Of a stretch of 64,000 bases of DNA, positions 11,061-21,850 are shown piece after piece. Source of the stretch: Tetracentron sinense (taxonomy: Eukaryota > Streptophyta > Magnoliopsida > Trochodendrales > Trochodendraceae); contig CM026570.1 of NCBI GenBank assembly GCA_015143295.1, forward strand, positions 7,154,047-7,218,046. Direction: 5' to 3'. A model generated the notes under the pieces. That model searched no databases, was not told the DNA's origin, and worked only from the letters and a program-made list of their open reading frames with translations. The position numbers and the translations under genes were made by a program. Position 1 is the stretch's first letter. Each line of letters begins with the position of its first letter.

Positions 11061-12443
11061 AACATTGCTTGACATAAATTCTATGTCACCCCAAACTTAG
11101 ATGTCTTTTCCCTTTAAATGGATGGGAGGAATATTGAAATCCATTTATCTACGGCTAAAGTAAAAAAGAGATCCATGACATTGCAAGTGACAATGATTTA
11201 TTTATTTAATGATAGGAAGAGCTAGGCTAGTGAGTTAGAAGATAAGGATAGATTTTGAACCAAGTCGTGGCTTTGCTTAGCAAGTTGGCATTGTAAAAAA
11301 TACAAACAAAGAGAATAGACAATGAGCATAAAGATAGGAATGTGGGATAAAAGAGTTAGGACATGATATGCTTGTGAGTTCATATGGGACCCTCTCCTTC
11401 CCAGCCTCCACCACTTTAAGACTGATAGAGTAGCTGCAGTAGTCAATCCCTTATACTATTTATTAACTTCAGAATCACATGCAAAGGAGTCCGGATCCTG
11501 TCCAACTGCTCACTCACAAAGCCTCTTAACTGCACTTGTAACTTTGGTTAAGAAATTTTAACTTTTAGGGTTAATTTTGTTTTTCTAAAATTCAAGGTCA
11601 AATAGTTTAATCCTAAGAATTAGTAAATCTTACTCATAGTTCTATGGGTATTATTGATCTCTCATTGAATATGATCCCAACTTCATACAAGAGGCCCATT
11701 ACAATGTTTAGAAGACCTCACATGTCAAACTCAACCCAAATGAATGATCTTTAGAGGAATGCTAGCCCCATTCGCATTTACTCCAAAAGTTTTCACAAAC
11801 GCAAGAGTAGTAGACATAACACGTGGAGATGTTTGATATTTTAATACATTAAAAAAATAAAAAACAGAAAATGTTTTCACATTTATAGCCACCAAGTTGC
11901 ATATTTGGAAGATTTGCGATTGGAGTTCATAGAAATAAAAATCGTTGAAGTCGATACGAAACGACAATACATATCGATTTTGGTAACCCCTATACAATAT
12001 TTATACTATTACGAAACGAGCAATGTTAGTTATTTATATTTGAATTAATTGTTTAGAAGACCTCACAGGTATAACGTCAACCCAAATCTTTAACTTAACC
12101 ATCTGATCACCTTCCAAAAGAATACAATATAATATATGAAGAGAAATTACATCATCCAAGGGATTGCAATCACTTTTGAATGCCAAAATTAACCAAAAAT
12201 CTCATATAACAACACACCCCCAAAAAATAAAAATAATAAAAAGATTCAAAATCCAACAGCCATGGCTAGCTACTACTATCTACATATCCATGGACCATGG
12301 CCACTTATTCATCACCTCTCCGCTACCCCTCCACATATCACAAAGTTAATAAATGAATAAAAGCCACATTAAAATCAACTAAAAGTAAAAATAACATATA
12401 TTATCTTCCAACTTTGCCCTTGATACCTTCAAGTTTTTCCTCT
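11061..12443. other. spacer downstream of the LRR gene
   Basis: No coding segment supported. It includes the 3' flank and probable 3' untranslated region of the LRR gene (next to 12443). Confidence 0.5.
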
Positions 12444-13646
12444 TCATCCCCTCCATTCGATACACTGCGTTGTAGGCCTTGTCTTCTGTGTCCCCGCGTT
12501 GAGAGGGCAAGGCGTCTGTAACGGCGGGACCATACAATTATATTGCAAACACAAAGAGCTACTCAATGGAATCTCAGCCGTCGGATTAATCTCTATCCCC
12601 GTCAGATAATTATGCTGCAGATAGAGTATCTGTATGCCCGCATTCAATAGCCTATCCACGAAACTGCTCGGCACCTGCCCCGTAAGCCTGTTATTGTTCA
12701 GATACAGATTCTGGACGGAAGAGAACAGAGGCGATATCTGTCCGGACAACCTATTGTAGCTAAGATCAACGGTCGTGATTGTAACCTGATTCAACGGTCG
12801 AATCTGGCCCGAAAACGAGTTCCTCTGCAACTGAAGGTTTGTGATCGGGAACGTAAATACATTGCCCGGAATGCTGCCCGTGAACCGGTTCATGCTCAGG
12901 TCAAGGTAGTTCAACTTACCGAGCTGGCACAGTACCCGGTCTACTGGACCGGTGAGACGGTTCCAAGACAAAGAAAGGTAATGAAGCGAAGAAGGGAGAG
13001 ACGAAGGTGAGAGAATGCCAGAGAGCTCGTTGTGTTTGAGGTCGAGACGAGTTAGGATTTGTGAGGAAAACGGAGGGATTGAACCAGAGAGAGTATTGTG
13101 ACAGAGAATTAGATTCGATAACGAAGGGAGAGTACCAATCAACCGAGGAATCGAGCTGGTGAGCTGATTGTAGCTGAGATCAAGTGTTTGAAGACTTCGA
13201 AGCTCCGAAAAACTCGCCGGAATCTCCCCGGACATGAAGTTCTTGCTAATAGCGAGAAATCGGAGGTTCTTCAACTGAGATAGAGTTTCCGGCAGAGAAC
13301 CGATGATTCTACCGGGAACAACGGAGAGCTCGGCGAGAGCCGAGAGTTTACCTATTGCAGGATCGAGATGGCCGGTGAGACCTGGAGAACCAGCTCTAGG
13401 ATCTCCGAGGTTTAAAGCGATTACCTTGTCGGCGTCACAATAAACTCCGGCGAAGTTGCAGGGATCAGATGTGAACTCCCATGAGGAGAAGAAATTCGAG
13501 CCAGGCATGTCGTCTAGGGCTTTCCGGATCGATTGGAGAGCTAAGAAATCGATAGGGTCTAAGATTGCAAATACAGATAAATTACATTGTAGAAAAACTA
13601 ACAGATAAATTACAGAGATTGTAGATTCAGTCCTCTTCTTCATCAT
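12444..13646 (-). CDS. secreted leucine-rich repeat protein, no kinase
   Basis: An intronless 400-aa protein. I start at the first of two adjacent ATGs (13646); the frame is open a little further upstream but without another ATG. Residues 1-27 form a signal peptide with a hydrophobic core (VIYLLVFL). An LRRNT-like cap follows, with WEFTSDPCNFAGVYC (Cys63, Cys70). About ten plant-type LRRs (LxxLDLSxNxLxGxIP) run from roughly residue 95 to 345; examples are LQTLDLSYNQLTSSIP and LNYLDLSMNRFTGSIP. A conserved cysteine tail begins SSLCLQYNCMVPP. There is no transmembrane helix or kinase, so the product is probably apoplastic or cell-wall, in recognition or scaffolding; partners are unknown. It resembles the plant LRR family I recall as At1g03440/At4g03010. 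All features are intact, so it looks functional. Confidence 0.93.
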   Translation of the reverse strand: MMKKRTESTISVIYLLVFLQCNLSVFAILDPIDFLALQSIRKALDDMPGSNFFSSWEFTSDPCNFAGVYCDADKVIALNLGDPRAGSPGLTGHLDPAIGKLSALAELSVVPGRIIGSLPETLSQLKNLRFLAISKNFMSGEIPASFSELRSLQTLDLSYNQLTSSIPRLIGTLPSLSNLILCHNTLSGSIPPFSSQILTRLDLKHNELSGILSPSSLPSSLHYLSLSWNRLTGPVDRVLCQLGKLNYLDLSMNRFTGSIPGNVFTFPITNLQLQRNSFSGQIRPLNQVTITTVDLSYNRLSGQISPLFSSVQNLYLNNNRLTGQVPSSFVDRLLNAGIQILYLQHNYLTGIEINPTAEIPLSSSLCLQYNCMVPPLQTPCPLNAGTQKTRPTTQCIEWRG

Positions 13647-14144
13647 CAAAGAAGAAGAGCGAAAGAGCAAAAAATGCTAGAAGAGTGGTTTGGTGCGAAA
13701 AAATTGCTAGGGTTTTAAGGAAGAGAGAAGTTGAGCTTTTCAGCAACTTTTCCGTGAGAGAAACCTACAGATATATCGTGCGAGATTGCGTGAAAGCTTT
13801 AATGGCGAAACAGTAGAGACAGCATCAAAGCGAGACTCAAGAAGGAGATGACTTGAGAGAGAAGTTTCGCTTTCTTCTGTAATCTTTTCTTCTTCCGCTC
13901 TCACTTTTTCATTATTTTGGCTTCTTAGAGAAATCGCAATGACTACTGCTACTGCATTTACAAACCAGTTTTTATTTTTTATTCTTCCATTTTTGTTTTC
14001 TTTTCTTGGGAATAGGTTCGGAAGCCAAACGGTTCTCCGAGCCTAGATGGATAACCGGACGTGAGCTTCGGATTCCAACTCATCAGATTCTGGACCACGT
14101 GAGCATGCAGTTTCTGCCTCGAGAATGGGTGACCATTAAAGACG
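13647..14144 (-). promoter_or_regulatory. upstream region of the LRR gene
   Basis: This 500-bp segment precedes the LRR start codon and should hold its 5' untranslated region and core promoter. Pyrimidine-rich sequence (minus strand) lies directly upstream of the ATG. I see no clear TATA box. A foldback element begins at about 14145. Confidence 0.45.
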
Positions 14145-14464
14145 GAGATCGAATCATATCCAATCGCGATTGAACTCGAGTTCAATCGCTCCCACACATC
14201 AACACGTAACCATGGTTAATCCCGCTCCCACACATCAACACGTAACCATGGTTAAGATTCTTAATCCTTAGGATTCAACCATATAATCTTGATTTTTAGG
14301 AAAAAAAATTAACCTTAACCTTAAGGAATTTTAATCTTAGTGTTAATTGTTCAACCCTAAGGGTTAGTAAATCTTAACCATTAATCATAGAGTGACACGT
14401 GTTGACCTATGGGTGCGATTGAACCCTCCTTGAGTTCAATCGCGATTGGCTGTGATTCGATCTC
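14145..14464. mobile_element. foldback/MITE upstream of the LRR gene
   Basis: The left end GAGATCGAATCATATCCAAT and the reverse complement of the right end GAGATCGAATCACAGCCAAT match almost perfectly, and the match continues through CGCGATTGAACTC, giving about 33 bp of inverted repeat. Inside are two direct copies (14187-14219 and 14223-14255) of a 33-bp unit ending ACGTAACCATGGTTAA, and AACCATTAATC-type words shared with other spacers here. Target duplications were not identified. Confidence 0.65.
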
Positions 14465-15114
14465 ATGAAACAAACACCACCTACGCCACGTCATCGGCCG
14501 GGAAGTGAGAAAGCCGTCTACTGACGGTTCATCTTTGGGGATGGTTACTGCCAGCTGTCAGTCACAATAGAGAAGTTATGTTGTCGTTTGTGGTGCGGGA
14601 GTCGATTCTTCTGTGTTGATTTCCTACTTCTCTTCTAGTAGGAATGTTGTTTGACCTGCTGGTACAGGACTGGGCGGTCTGGCAATAGGGAAACCAACGG
14701 TCTCTTTCTTGGGGAGGGGATAAATCGTATGTGAGTTTTATACAAGTTGAAGGTTTGTATAAGCTATCAATGTAGACAATCTGGTAATATATGCAGATTC
14801 ATCTGTACCACTTATTCAACCCGCAGTGATTAATTGTTAGTAGATATAGTTTCGCATGCTAGACGGCCATGAGTATAATACTTCATTAATGATATACTTG
14901 TTGATCTTGTACTGTGCGATTGTGGGGGAAGCAACATGTTCATAAAATTAAGTGTAAAAAAAAGAACATGTTGAGTTGAATGTAAAAATTTAACAAAAGA
15001 ATATATGATTAAATGATACAATAAATGTTCAAAAAAGCAATAATATAGGGAAACTTGACAAACAGTTACCATGAGTTGTTACAAGTTTAAAAAATAAAAA
15101 ATAGTGATAGGCTT

Positions 15115-15215
15115 ACCCATGAAATTCATTTCCAAACTTAGGGCATCACCTCATTGGTGGATGCTCATCTCTTAAATATTCATCACTTAGGTTTGGAAAT
15201 GGATTTCATTGGTAC
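15115..15215. repeat. imperfect hairpin of about 28-bp arms
   Basis: The left arm ACCCATGAAATTCATTTCCA... pairs with the right arm ending ...TGGATTTCATTGGT with about 24 of 28 matches. A smaller internal stem (GCATCACCTCATTGGTGGATGC) is also palindromic. It looks like a tiny MITE or a foldback scar; a small-RNA precursor is possible but unsupported. An open frame at 15154-15480 overlaps the right arm and matches nothing I know. Confidence 0.55.
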
Positions 15216-15480
15216 GTTAACTATTTCCCAAAAAAAAATTCATCTAGCTCAAATAGGAAGGTGTCCCCAATCACGAGTAGAGCAATCAACTCAGCAAATT
15301 CAAAATAGACGTGGAATCTCTGAATTCATATTCGATTACATATCTCATTATCCAAATTTGAGTAAAAATCCCGTGGATAGTAGAATATGGTATTTGTATT
15401 CTACCCAATTAAAATATTCAAATAGTTTTAAAAAATTTAAAGAAAAAATTATTAAAAGTTCTTATTTTATATTCAGCTAA

Positions 15481-16315
15481 ATTAAAAATGATAATTTAAG
15501 GTATTAAATTATGTAAAAAGCACATACTTATAAGGTCATTTTAATTTGATAAATTTATAATACATATATATAGTAATATAATATATAATCCATATGATAT
15601 TTATCGAATAAGATATATCAATACCCGAATTCGATTATAAATGAATAATAAAATTACTATTTGAATTTGCTTCTCCGGATATCTATTCACATAATTATCT
15701 AAATAAATGAATTTGAATATAAGTTGGGTATTAGGAGAATGATGTAAGATGCGAAAAATGATAGAATCCTTGTCCATTACACATTTTATTAAACATCTCG
15801 GACACATGGAGGAGGGGGAGGATGACTGTAGTGGTCTTCTACCCCCTCCACCTCCAAAAAAAAAAAAAACTTGTTGTAAGATAAAGAGCAATCTCCTGTA
15901 AATTTTTTAGAAACAATTTATAACTTAATCTATGGCAATCCCCAAATGAGATTCTAGCAGCACTATGCAACAATGTTCATTTGTTGGCAAATTAGTTCCA
16001 AAACAAGCTACATTCAGTAGACGACATGCTAAAATCCTTCTCCCAAAATAATTCAGTTAGTGTAAAAGATTTGTCTTGGCACAAGACACAATTTATTCAT
16101 TTTGAGGCATTATTAATCTAGAGTTAATAGTTAATTGGGTTATTAAATTGGTATCTAAGTCTTAAGAGTATTTTAGGCTCGCACGATCAAGCCAATCTTT
16201 TATTTGTGCTCGAATTTTAAACAAGCCAATCCTGAGTTAGATCCTATTTGATTCGACTCTGCTCAAATCTTGGCTCATATAGGGTTCGATTCAACTTGAG
16301 CTCGACTCGATTCAA

Positions 16316-16354
<39 letters not shown>

Positions 16355-17210
16355 CTTTTTAACTTATAATAAATAAGAGAGATTAATAATAAAAGAAATT
16401 TGAGAAGTTAAAAACAAAATCCATACCCCTAACTCTCTACTTTTGAATTGAGAATTATTTTCATATGATTAAATTTTTTTTGTGTAATTTCTTGTATTCT
16501 AATTTAAAAATAATGATTTTATTAAAATTATGTAAAATTGATCAAAATAATCCTTAAAATTTGATTCAAGATTGAGCCAACTTGAGCTTGAGCTGGTTCA
16601 ATCTTGGACATTCAAGGTCAAATCAAGCCAAGCTCAAGCCAAAGTCAAGCTAAACTAGTGCATGTTTAAATAAAGTCAAGAATGGTCAAGCTCGACTCGA
16701 ATACAACCAAAACGCTTCAATCATTACATTTTAGCACAAAATTTTCAGGAAAAAAAAAAAGAACACTTATTTTTTGTTCTTCTTTTCCTTCCCTACCATC
16801 ACCCCACCCCACTCACCACCACTTTCATTGCCTCCCATAACCTTCACCACCAACACCACTCCTGCAACCACCATCCGCCACTACCACCCAAACTCTCACC
16901 CCGTCCATCCAAACGCGCCTCTGTGATTTCTGTTGGAAGGTTTAGTGTACACCACTAACTAGGCAACTCTTTATACCCTCTTTCAATAGTTTTCTAGTAA
17001 CCCATCATTATCTACTCCATTTATAAATTTCATAGTAATAAAAATAAGGCCTTGTTTGGTTAAACTTCTTTAAAAAGTGACTTTTTAATTCCATTCTTTG
17101 CAAAATGTGAGCGAATGAGAGTGTGATGACTTTCCTCAAAAGCTGAAACCTTCCATTTCACTGGAAGCCAGTGGAATTCACCCCTACCAGCTTCCCTTAA
17201 AAATCAAAAT
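15481..17210. other. AT-rich spacer with microsatellite
   Basis: Contains an (AT)n tract at about 16320-16350. Around 16174-16680 lies CTCGACTCGA/CAAGCC-rich sequence with inverted similarity, possibly an old MITE. No gene recognised. Confidence 0.5.
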
Positions 17211-17222
17211 TTAGACTTCTAT

Positions 17223-17416
17223 GCACTAGATGGTTCCTGGGTCTCTCACCAAGCATGAGGTCTTGGGCTCCATTCCTCACTCCTCCTTTGGGGCCAGCCT
17301 CGCACGAGTTTACTCGAACTTACCTGGTGTGGCGAGTTGCGAGCTCATGTTGCACCCTTGGGGATTAGTCCAGACCTGAAGGGTTGGGGACACAACGAGT
17401 TCCAAAAAAAAAAAAA
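17223..17416 (+). mobile_element. SINE-like retroposon with A tail
   Basis: GC-richer block ending GAGTTCC followed by a run of about 14 A. The 3' part (GGGGATTAGTCCAGACCTGA) resembles the element at 33702-33934, which also ends TTCC plus poly-A. Flanks ACTTCTATGCA (left) and ACTTCTTAGCA (right) form an imperfect target duplication. The 5' end is not precisely placed. Confidence 0.55.
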
Positions 17417-17750
17417 ACTTCTTAGCATTTTGCTTAGTAGGCAAAATTTACCTCATGTGAAAAGACTGATTCAGTGTATCTACATGGAGTTTATAAGCTA
17501 TTTTTTAAAAAGGAAAATAATTACCTCCTCGGTTGGTGACGTGAGAAGGTGCATCTCGGTTCCCTTTTTCTTGTCATGTGTTCTTCTTTTAACTATTTTT
17601 AACTGTGGTTAGGATTTATACATCCCTAAGGTTCGCCCATTTGCCCTCAGTTTTTAGAAAAAAAAGAAGAAGTTAACTATAGGATTAAAAATGTTAACCT
17701 GAGTTAATGACAGTTGAAGTGGCTGCTTTGTGAGAGCTAGGAGTGGAGCC

Positions 17751-18258
17751 GCAGGGCTGTCAACGGATCTGCCTAGATCCGAATCCGATCTGATTAAGAA
17801 TCCGACTGATCCGAATCCGATCCGAGATCCGTCGGATCATGAAGTAACCGATCCGAATCCGATCCGATTATATATCGTCCGATCCGAATCCGATCCGATC
17901 CGATCCGATCCGATCCGATCCGATCCGAGTAAGGTTATTTAAAAAAAATAAATCTATTTTAATAATAAAAAATCTAATAATACCTTAATTAATACTAATT
18001 AATGTTAATTTTTTTAAAAATTAATATTTTAAGCATATAAAATCTAAATAATATATTTAAAATAATTTAAAATTATTATTATTATCGGATCGGATTTTAA
18101 TCGGATCAGATCACCCTATACCCAGATCCGATCCGATTATAATCGGATTCCACCGATCCGATCCGAATCCGATCCGACGGATCACATATAGGGTCCACAG
18201 TCCGGCTAATCGGATCGGATTCGGATCGGATCATGATCCGGTCCATTGACAGCCCTAA
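17751..18258. mobile_element. hAT-type MITE rich in GGATC/GATCC
   Basis: The ends GCAGGGCTGTCAA and TTGACAGCCCTAA are inverted repeats, flanked by GTGGAGCC (left) and GTGGAGCG (right), an 8-bp duplication with one mismatch. The interior is dominated by CCGATCCGAATCCGATCC-type words in both orientations around an AT-rich centre, so the 508-bp element can fold on itself over much of its length. There is no coding potential beyond the repeat. Confidence 0.82.
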
Positions 18259-18304
18259 GTGGAGCGAACTATTGCTTTTTAAAAGTAAGAAGACACAAAG
18301 AATC

Positions 18305-20493
18305 TGTAGAGACCCGAATCGTTTTCATGTTTTTATTTCATTGTGTTAAGGGTATTTTAGTCTATAAATTAAGCGGAAATTAGAAATTCTAAAACGCCAG
18401 AAATGTTCGTTTTCGAAAGACGAATCCAACGCAAGTTGAATCGTCGAAATCCGACGAACGAGTCAAAAGTTATGCCAAAACAGTAAAGGGAGTCAAAACC
18501 TGCAGGAACCGATTGCTCGGTCAGAACCAGCGATCGATCGGTCCAAAACCAATCGATCGGTATCTATCGACTGGTCCAAAATTTTGTATGGGGAAATTTT
18601 CCAGAGAGTGTTTTTGACCGATCGCCCGGTCATAAACACCGATCGATCGGTAGGCAACTGATCGCTCGGTCATAAACACCGATCGCTCGGACCTTCGAGT
18701 ATTTTTGCTGATTTTTAGTAAGAGCTTTTTGGTCTTTTTGTTCTCAGACCTTGAGGCTATAAATAGGGGGTCCTACTCGAAATATTAAAATACTCCACCT
18801 AGTTCTAACCTAATTTGGCAAAAAGGAGGAGAAACCCTAGGGTTTTGAGAGAGGGTTTTCTTGGAGAAGGAGGAGATTGATAGGAGATTGCAAGAAAAGT
18901 TTGGGAAGCTTCTCAAAATCGTCTCGGGAGCGTTTTGAATCCAAGGGAAGGATTCTTAAGGTCGATATACTATCCTAATCAACTCTATTTTAAAGTTTTA
19001 TGAATGTTGATGTGCTAAGAATTGTAGAAATAGATAGTTGATGCATTTTTCCCTAATTTTCTATGAAATAAGCTAATTATGGATGAGAATGTGAAGGGAA
19101 ATATGGATTTGAATGTGGATAGAATGTATGGAGGATGAGAAATGTATGGAGGATGAGATTAATTTGTGGATGTGGATGAATATATGAATTGTATGGATGA
19201 AATTATGATTTGATGAATGCATGAAAAGTAGAGAAACAATTGATTCATAGTATATGTGTACACAAGGTGTTTGTGAAAAGACTTGAATGGATAAATGCGA
19301 TTATACTCTTATGAAATGGTGGTAAATTGATTATGAATTGTTTAAGAATTATGATAAGATATATATGTGATTGTTTGGTAAGTATATCTAATTACTTGCA
19401 TGGAAATTGGTAGTCGGGAAGGTAAGAACTTAGAGGAAAATCTCTCAGACCGGAAATCCTCTAACTATTTGGTATGGGACATATAGTGGAGTTTCCATGG
19501 TGGGAGATTGGAACCTAAGCAATTACCAACTCGAATATTAATTTCGACACTTAAGCACACAAGCACGTGTATGCGAAGATAAGAGTCTCACAAGTCACAC
19601 ATGTGGACCACAAGCATGAACATGACATACGTATGACATTCTGAATAAGCATAAGCATGACATGGTCCGTATCCTCCAAGAACGGCATGTCAACCTGATT
19701 TCTAAGGCATGGTCCGTATCCGCCAAGAATGGCATGTCTCATTTCTGTGTGATCTGAATAAGTGCATAAGGCATGGTCCGTATCCGCCAAGAACGGCATG
19801 TCTCATTACTGTATGATCTGAATAAGTGCATAAGCATAAGCATAAGCATCTCACAAGCACGTGGTCTCATAAGCATAAGCAACTCATAAGTGTATTGTTT
19901 TCTAAGTCTAAGATTCTCACAAGTACACGAGTCAAGGTGATGATATGATGTATATGCGCACACGTTCTTCTGCACTCTGATTATGTTATTATGCTATTGG
20001 ATATGTTTCTGACTAAGTGCAGGTATATCATTATTGTTGGTTGGATTTTATATACACTGAGTACCTTTGTACTCAGCCGGACTTTGTCTTGGCAGGTTTA
20101 GGGCAGGAATACACGGCATAGCCGTGGGTTAAGGAAGCATACACAGAGGAAGGAGGTAAAGGTGAGCCTTCTGAGGAGGGAGCTAGAGACTTGGGTGGCT
20201 ACACCTCTTAGTTTACATTCTTTTCATTGAAAGAGTTTTGTATTTGACCTTTAGAGGATGTATCTCAGTTGATTTCTTTCTAGTTGTGTATCAGACTCTT
20301 TGGATTTAGTAGTTGTAATTGTTAACTATACACTCGTGTTATTTAGTTGGTTTGGGTTATATATATCGGAAATTTTATTACTCTCGTTTTTGAAGACTCG
20401 TGTAGTAGCCTTGTATGCATGGTTTTAAGGGTTTAAGTAATGTGGCGATTCCAAAATCCTATTTTAGCCTTGTGGGATTTTGGGGTCGTTACA
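18305..20493 (+). mobile_element. solo LTR, probably Ty3-gypsy
   Basis: A 2,189-bp block begins TGTAGAGACCC and ends GGGGTCGTTACA, giving TG...CA and extended inverted termini (TGTA...TACA). It is flanked by perfect 5-bp duplications GAATC/GAATC. A TATA-like CTATAAATAGGGGG is at about 18769. No PBS, polypurine tract or pol domains adjoin it, so the partner LTR and interior were lost by recombination. Its size suits a large gypsy LTR; the family is inferred. Around 19650-19800 a 20-30 bp word containing GCATGGTCCGTATCC is repeated three times. Confidence 0.88.
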
Positions 20494-20886
20494 GAATCAC
20501 ATGACAAACGGCCCTGAGAACCTTATCGAGGAATCGATCCCAGTGCCAGGCCCTTAAGGGCCCTAAGAAGGGCTCACCTTTACAATCGGGCGGGTGTTTT
20601 GGATCATCTAGATGTACAGTTGAAGAAGTACACGTGCCACGTCTTTGGTCGTGTCGTGTAATTGGACGGCTCACCACAAAATTATGGAAAGCATGGAATT
20701 ATACACGTGCGAAATGATAATATATCAGAATAAGGTAAGATTTAGTGTTTTGCGACGTACCAAGTTAAAGAAGGTTTTTTCTAGTAAGCTCACTATCAAG
20801 TTGTGGATCTTTTATCCATAGTTTTAGAACTCGAGACACTATTTAATAATATATCTCGCGAAATTAGGAATCACTTTCACCTTTCT

Positions 20887-21027
20887 ATGATGGAGTCCGG
20901 ATCCCCTCTGGCAGAACCCAGAGAGAACGTCGCGTCGTCTTCTCAGTTCTCTGATTCTCTCCATCTCTCAGCACAAGGTTTATTAAACAACACAGGAGAA
21001 GAAAACAATGGCGTCTTCAACAGCTAG
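20887..21027 (+). promoter_or_regulatory. possible upstream ORF overlapping the start of the 100-aa gene
   Basis: An ATG at 20887 opens a 46-codon frame that runs past the main ATG (21008) in another phase and stops at 21027. If transcription starts upstream of 20887, this uORF would reduce initiation at the main start. The transcript start is unknown. Confidence 0.35.
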
Positions 21028-21419
21028 GGTTTCGTTTCGTGTAGTTTTCGTTCTTATCCTCCTCCTCGCAGCCTTCTACGTTGGTCGTCCTCTCTACTGG
21101 AAGATCTCTGCAACAGTTCACGAGATCCAAGAGAAGAGACAGACTGTTAAAGAAGGTTCGTTTCTGTCTCTCTCTAGCGCTTGTTCTGATTCATCTATTC
21201 GATTCTCTCCCATCCGAAGCCCTAACTCAGATCGATTGCTTGTTTTTGTTTTTGTTTGTTTCAGGAATTTCGCAGATCGTTCTTGAAGCTCAGAGAACAG
21301 TCGGATGGGTTCACGACGAGTCAGATCCCGGAGTCGGCGAGGATCAGCGCCGAGGAAAGGTTGGGGTGGCGACTGCTAGACGTATTCTTCGGTTTGTGGT
21401 TCTAAAGCGAAGCCAATGA
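21008..21419 (+). CDS. small single-pass membrane protein, unknown function, two exons
   Basis: Exon 1 is 21008-21155 and exon 2 is 21265-21419, joined across a GT-AG intron with a pyrimidine-rich 3' end (TTTGTTTCAG). They give 303 nt and a 100-aa basic protein. Residues about 8-26 (SFRVVFVLILLLAAFYVG) are one transmembrane helix or signal anchor. The following segment (SATVHEIQEKRQTVKEG, ISQIVLEAQRTVGWVHDESD) is polar and likely helical, and the C-terminus is arginine-rich. The ATG has purines before it (GAAAACAATGG). I believe this is a conserved plant family of short membrane proteins but cannot name it. The intact splice sites, the frame continuing across the junction (split Gly codon) and the compact size argue for a real gene. 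Confidence 0.72.
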
Positions 21420-21674
21420 TCAGGTTTTTTTTTAAAGCTTTTGGTGAATTTTAGTTCGCTATAGATGATTTGATTGTAATAATGGGAGGAATTTATAGTC
21501 TGAAATTTTGTTTTTTTCTTTATTTATGCTATTAATGGATATGAGGGAGCTTAAGTATATCTGAATAGAACCTGATAAACTTTTATCTAGTAGAAATTTG
21601 AACCTATATGAATTTGATTTTCCCCTCTTGTAACTTACTTGATTGGGCAAGGAGGTTCTCCAAGTAAATTGTCT

Positions 21675-21771
21675 GGCTTGAACTTATCCTTATGGCACCT
21701 CAGCGGCTACCTTAGGTCTGGCTGTGTGTGTTAGTTACATGATATCACTTCAACCAAAAAAAGAAAAGAAA
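21675..21771 (+). mobile_element. short retroposed insert with 13-bp target duplication
   Basis: A 97-bp insert ending in an A-rich tail (AACCAAAAAAAGAAAAGAAA) is bounded by identical 13-bp copies of AAGTAAATTGTCT (21662-21674 and 21772-21784). This is the signature of LINE-machinery retroposition, probably a truncated SINE. It lies 250 bp downstream of the small membrane protein gene. Confidence 0.8.
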
Positions 21772-21850
21772 AAGTAAATTGTCTATTTAGCATAGAGAAA
21801 TCGATGTGCATCCCTTCTTGGTGACCTTACTCATGGAGAATGTATATGAC

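Noticed and set aside
15154..15480. 108-codon frame, considered as an organelle-derived insert
   Set aside because: The text (PNLSKNPVDSRIWYLYS) matches no organelle protein I can name, and it overlaps a hairpin repeat; left unassigned.
17730..17942. Repetitive Asp/Pro/Ser frame as a coding region
   Set aside because: It is translation of the CCGATCC repeat of the MITE at 17751-18258.
19551..19975. Open frames in the region 19551-19975
   Set aside because: They fall within the solo LTR and arise from its short internal repeats.
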